Below, piece by piece: positions 6,913 to 7,327 of a stretch of DNA of 7,327 bases (position 1 is the stretch's first letter; each line of letters starts with the position of its first letter). Position numbers and translations under genes: made by a program. The stretch lies in the NCBI GenBank assembly GCA_947446935.1, contig CANFIV010000070.1, positions 1 through 7,327 on the forward strand, in the 5' to 3' direction. The notes under the pieces were generated by a model. It was not told where the DNA came from and ran no database searches. It saw only the letters and a program-made list of their open reading frames with translations. Source of the DNA: Sphingomonadaceae bacterium (GTDB lineage: Bacteria > Pseudomonadota > Alphaproteobacteria > Sphingomonadales > Sphingomonadaceae).

Positions 6913-6930
6913 ATGACAGGCCTATGACAG
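6913..6930 (-). promoter_or_regulatory. Pho box (PhoB binding site) of the pst operon
   Basis: On the minus strand the site reads CTGTCAT-AGGC-CTGTCAT: two identical 7-bp units with a 4-bp spacer, giving the 11-bp periodicity and exact half-site known for PhoB binding. A third unit one turn downstream (TGGTCGC, 6902-6908) matches at only three positions. The box overlaps the last two codons and the TAG stop of phoR (CTG TCA TAG) and ends 51 bp before the pstS ATG. In Pho promoters the box replaces the -35 element. The -10 should then lie near 6897-6902, where I see no good match (CATTGC). Confidence 0.9.
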
Positions 6931-7327
6931 TTCTTTAGCCGGTGTAACAGCGAGCGAGAGGCGCACGGTTACGGTGGTTCCCTCGCCCAGGCGACTGGAA
7001 ATGTCGAGATTACCGCGGTGTCTTTCAACGATGTGTTTGACAATGGCAAGGCCAAGGCCCGTGCCACCAGCCGCGCGGCTGCGTCCCGGGTCGGTCCGGT
7101 AGAAGCGCCGGGTGAGATAGGGGATATGATCGGGGTGAATACCTTCGCCGCGATCAGTTACCGAAAGCACGGCTTCGGTGCCGGTGTTGACGACATCTAC
7201 CCGGACCGGCTCGCCCGAAGCGCCATATTTCAGTGCGTTGTCGATCAGGTTGCGGACGACCTGATCGAGCTGCTGGCGATCACCAATCACGACCGCATCG
7301 GCGGCATTCACGATGATGCGGTTTTCG
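6922..7327 (-). CDS. phoR: PhoR, phosphate regulon sensor histidine kinase (C-terminal part)
   Basis: Only the last 134 codons before the TAG at 6922-6924 are in the window; the 5' part lies beyond the right edge. What is seen is a HATPase_c ATP-binding domain. Counting from the first whole visible codon, the N box is QVVRNLIDNALKYG (22-35), the G1 box DRGEGI (58-63), the F box LTRRFYRTD (71-79) and the G2 box GGTGLGLAIVKHI (87-99). The histidine-containing dimerisation domain and the membrane or PAS region are not visible. Assignment to PhoR rather than another kinase rests on the YLTRRFYRTD and GGTGLGLAIVKHIVERH type typical of PhoR and on its place before pstSCAB-phoU-phoB. Its final codons double as a Pho box. 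Confidence 0.9.
   Translation of the reverse strand, partial: ENRIIVNAADAVVIGDRQQLDQVVRNLIDNALKYGASGEPVRVDVVNTGTEAVLSVTDRGEGIHPDHIPYLTRRFYRTDPGRSRAAGGTGLGLAIVKHIVERHRGNLDISSRLGEGTTVTVRLSLAVTPAKELS

Overview
The window is a nearly complete phosphate-starvation (Pho) gene cluster, all on the minus strand, followed by the start of a secreted RTX-type calcium-binding protein gene. In transcription order (high to low coordinates) it reads: the 3' end of phoR (sensor kinase), then pstS, pstC, pstA, pstB, phoU, phoB, and finally the 5' part of the RTX gene, which runs off the left edge. Every convincing gene points the same way. The long plus-strand open frames are antisense shadows produced by GC-rich codon use.

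The organism is most likely an alphaproteobacterium of the Sphingomonadales type. This is an inference from the high GC content, the gene order phoR-pstSCAB-phoU-phoB, and the long forms of PstC (460 aa) and PstA (424 aa) with extra N-terminal and periplasmic portions. A lipoprotein PstS and a short RTX protein with a serralysin-like C-terminal segment fit the same picture. No marker gene is present that would prove it.

How it works together: PstS (outer face of the inner membrane) captures phosphate. PstC and PstA form the membrane channel and PstB supplies ATP hydrolysis. PhoU links transporter state to PhoR, and PhoR phosphorylates PhoB. PhoB then activates promoters carrying Pho boxes. 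A perfect Pho box (two CTGTCAT units 11 bp apart) lies at 6913-6930 over the phoR stop codon, exactly where PhoB would be expected to switch on pstS and the genes after it. Genes from pstS to phoU are packed with gaps of 16, 7, 1 and 9 nt. Wider gaps occur before pstS (59 nt), before phoB (90 nt) and before the RTX gene (78 nt), and each holds a small inverted repeat or candidate regulatory signal.

Most of the window is a well-known system. The points deserving a second look are the Pho box embedded in the phoR stop, a 15-bp palindrome touching the pstS ribosome binding site, mutually exclusive hairpins before phoB, and the RTX gene with its own candidate promoter directly behind phoB. I found no RNA genes, insertion sequences, CRISPR arrays or clear rho-independent terminators.
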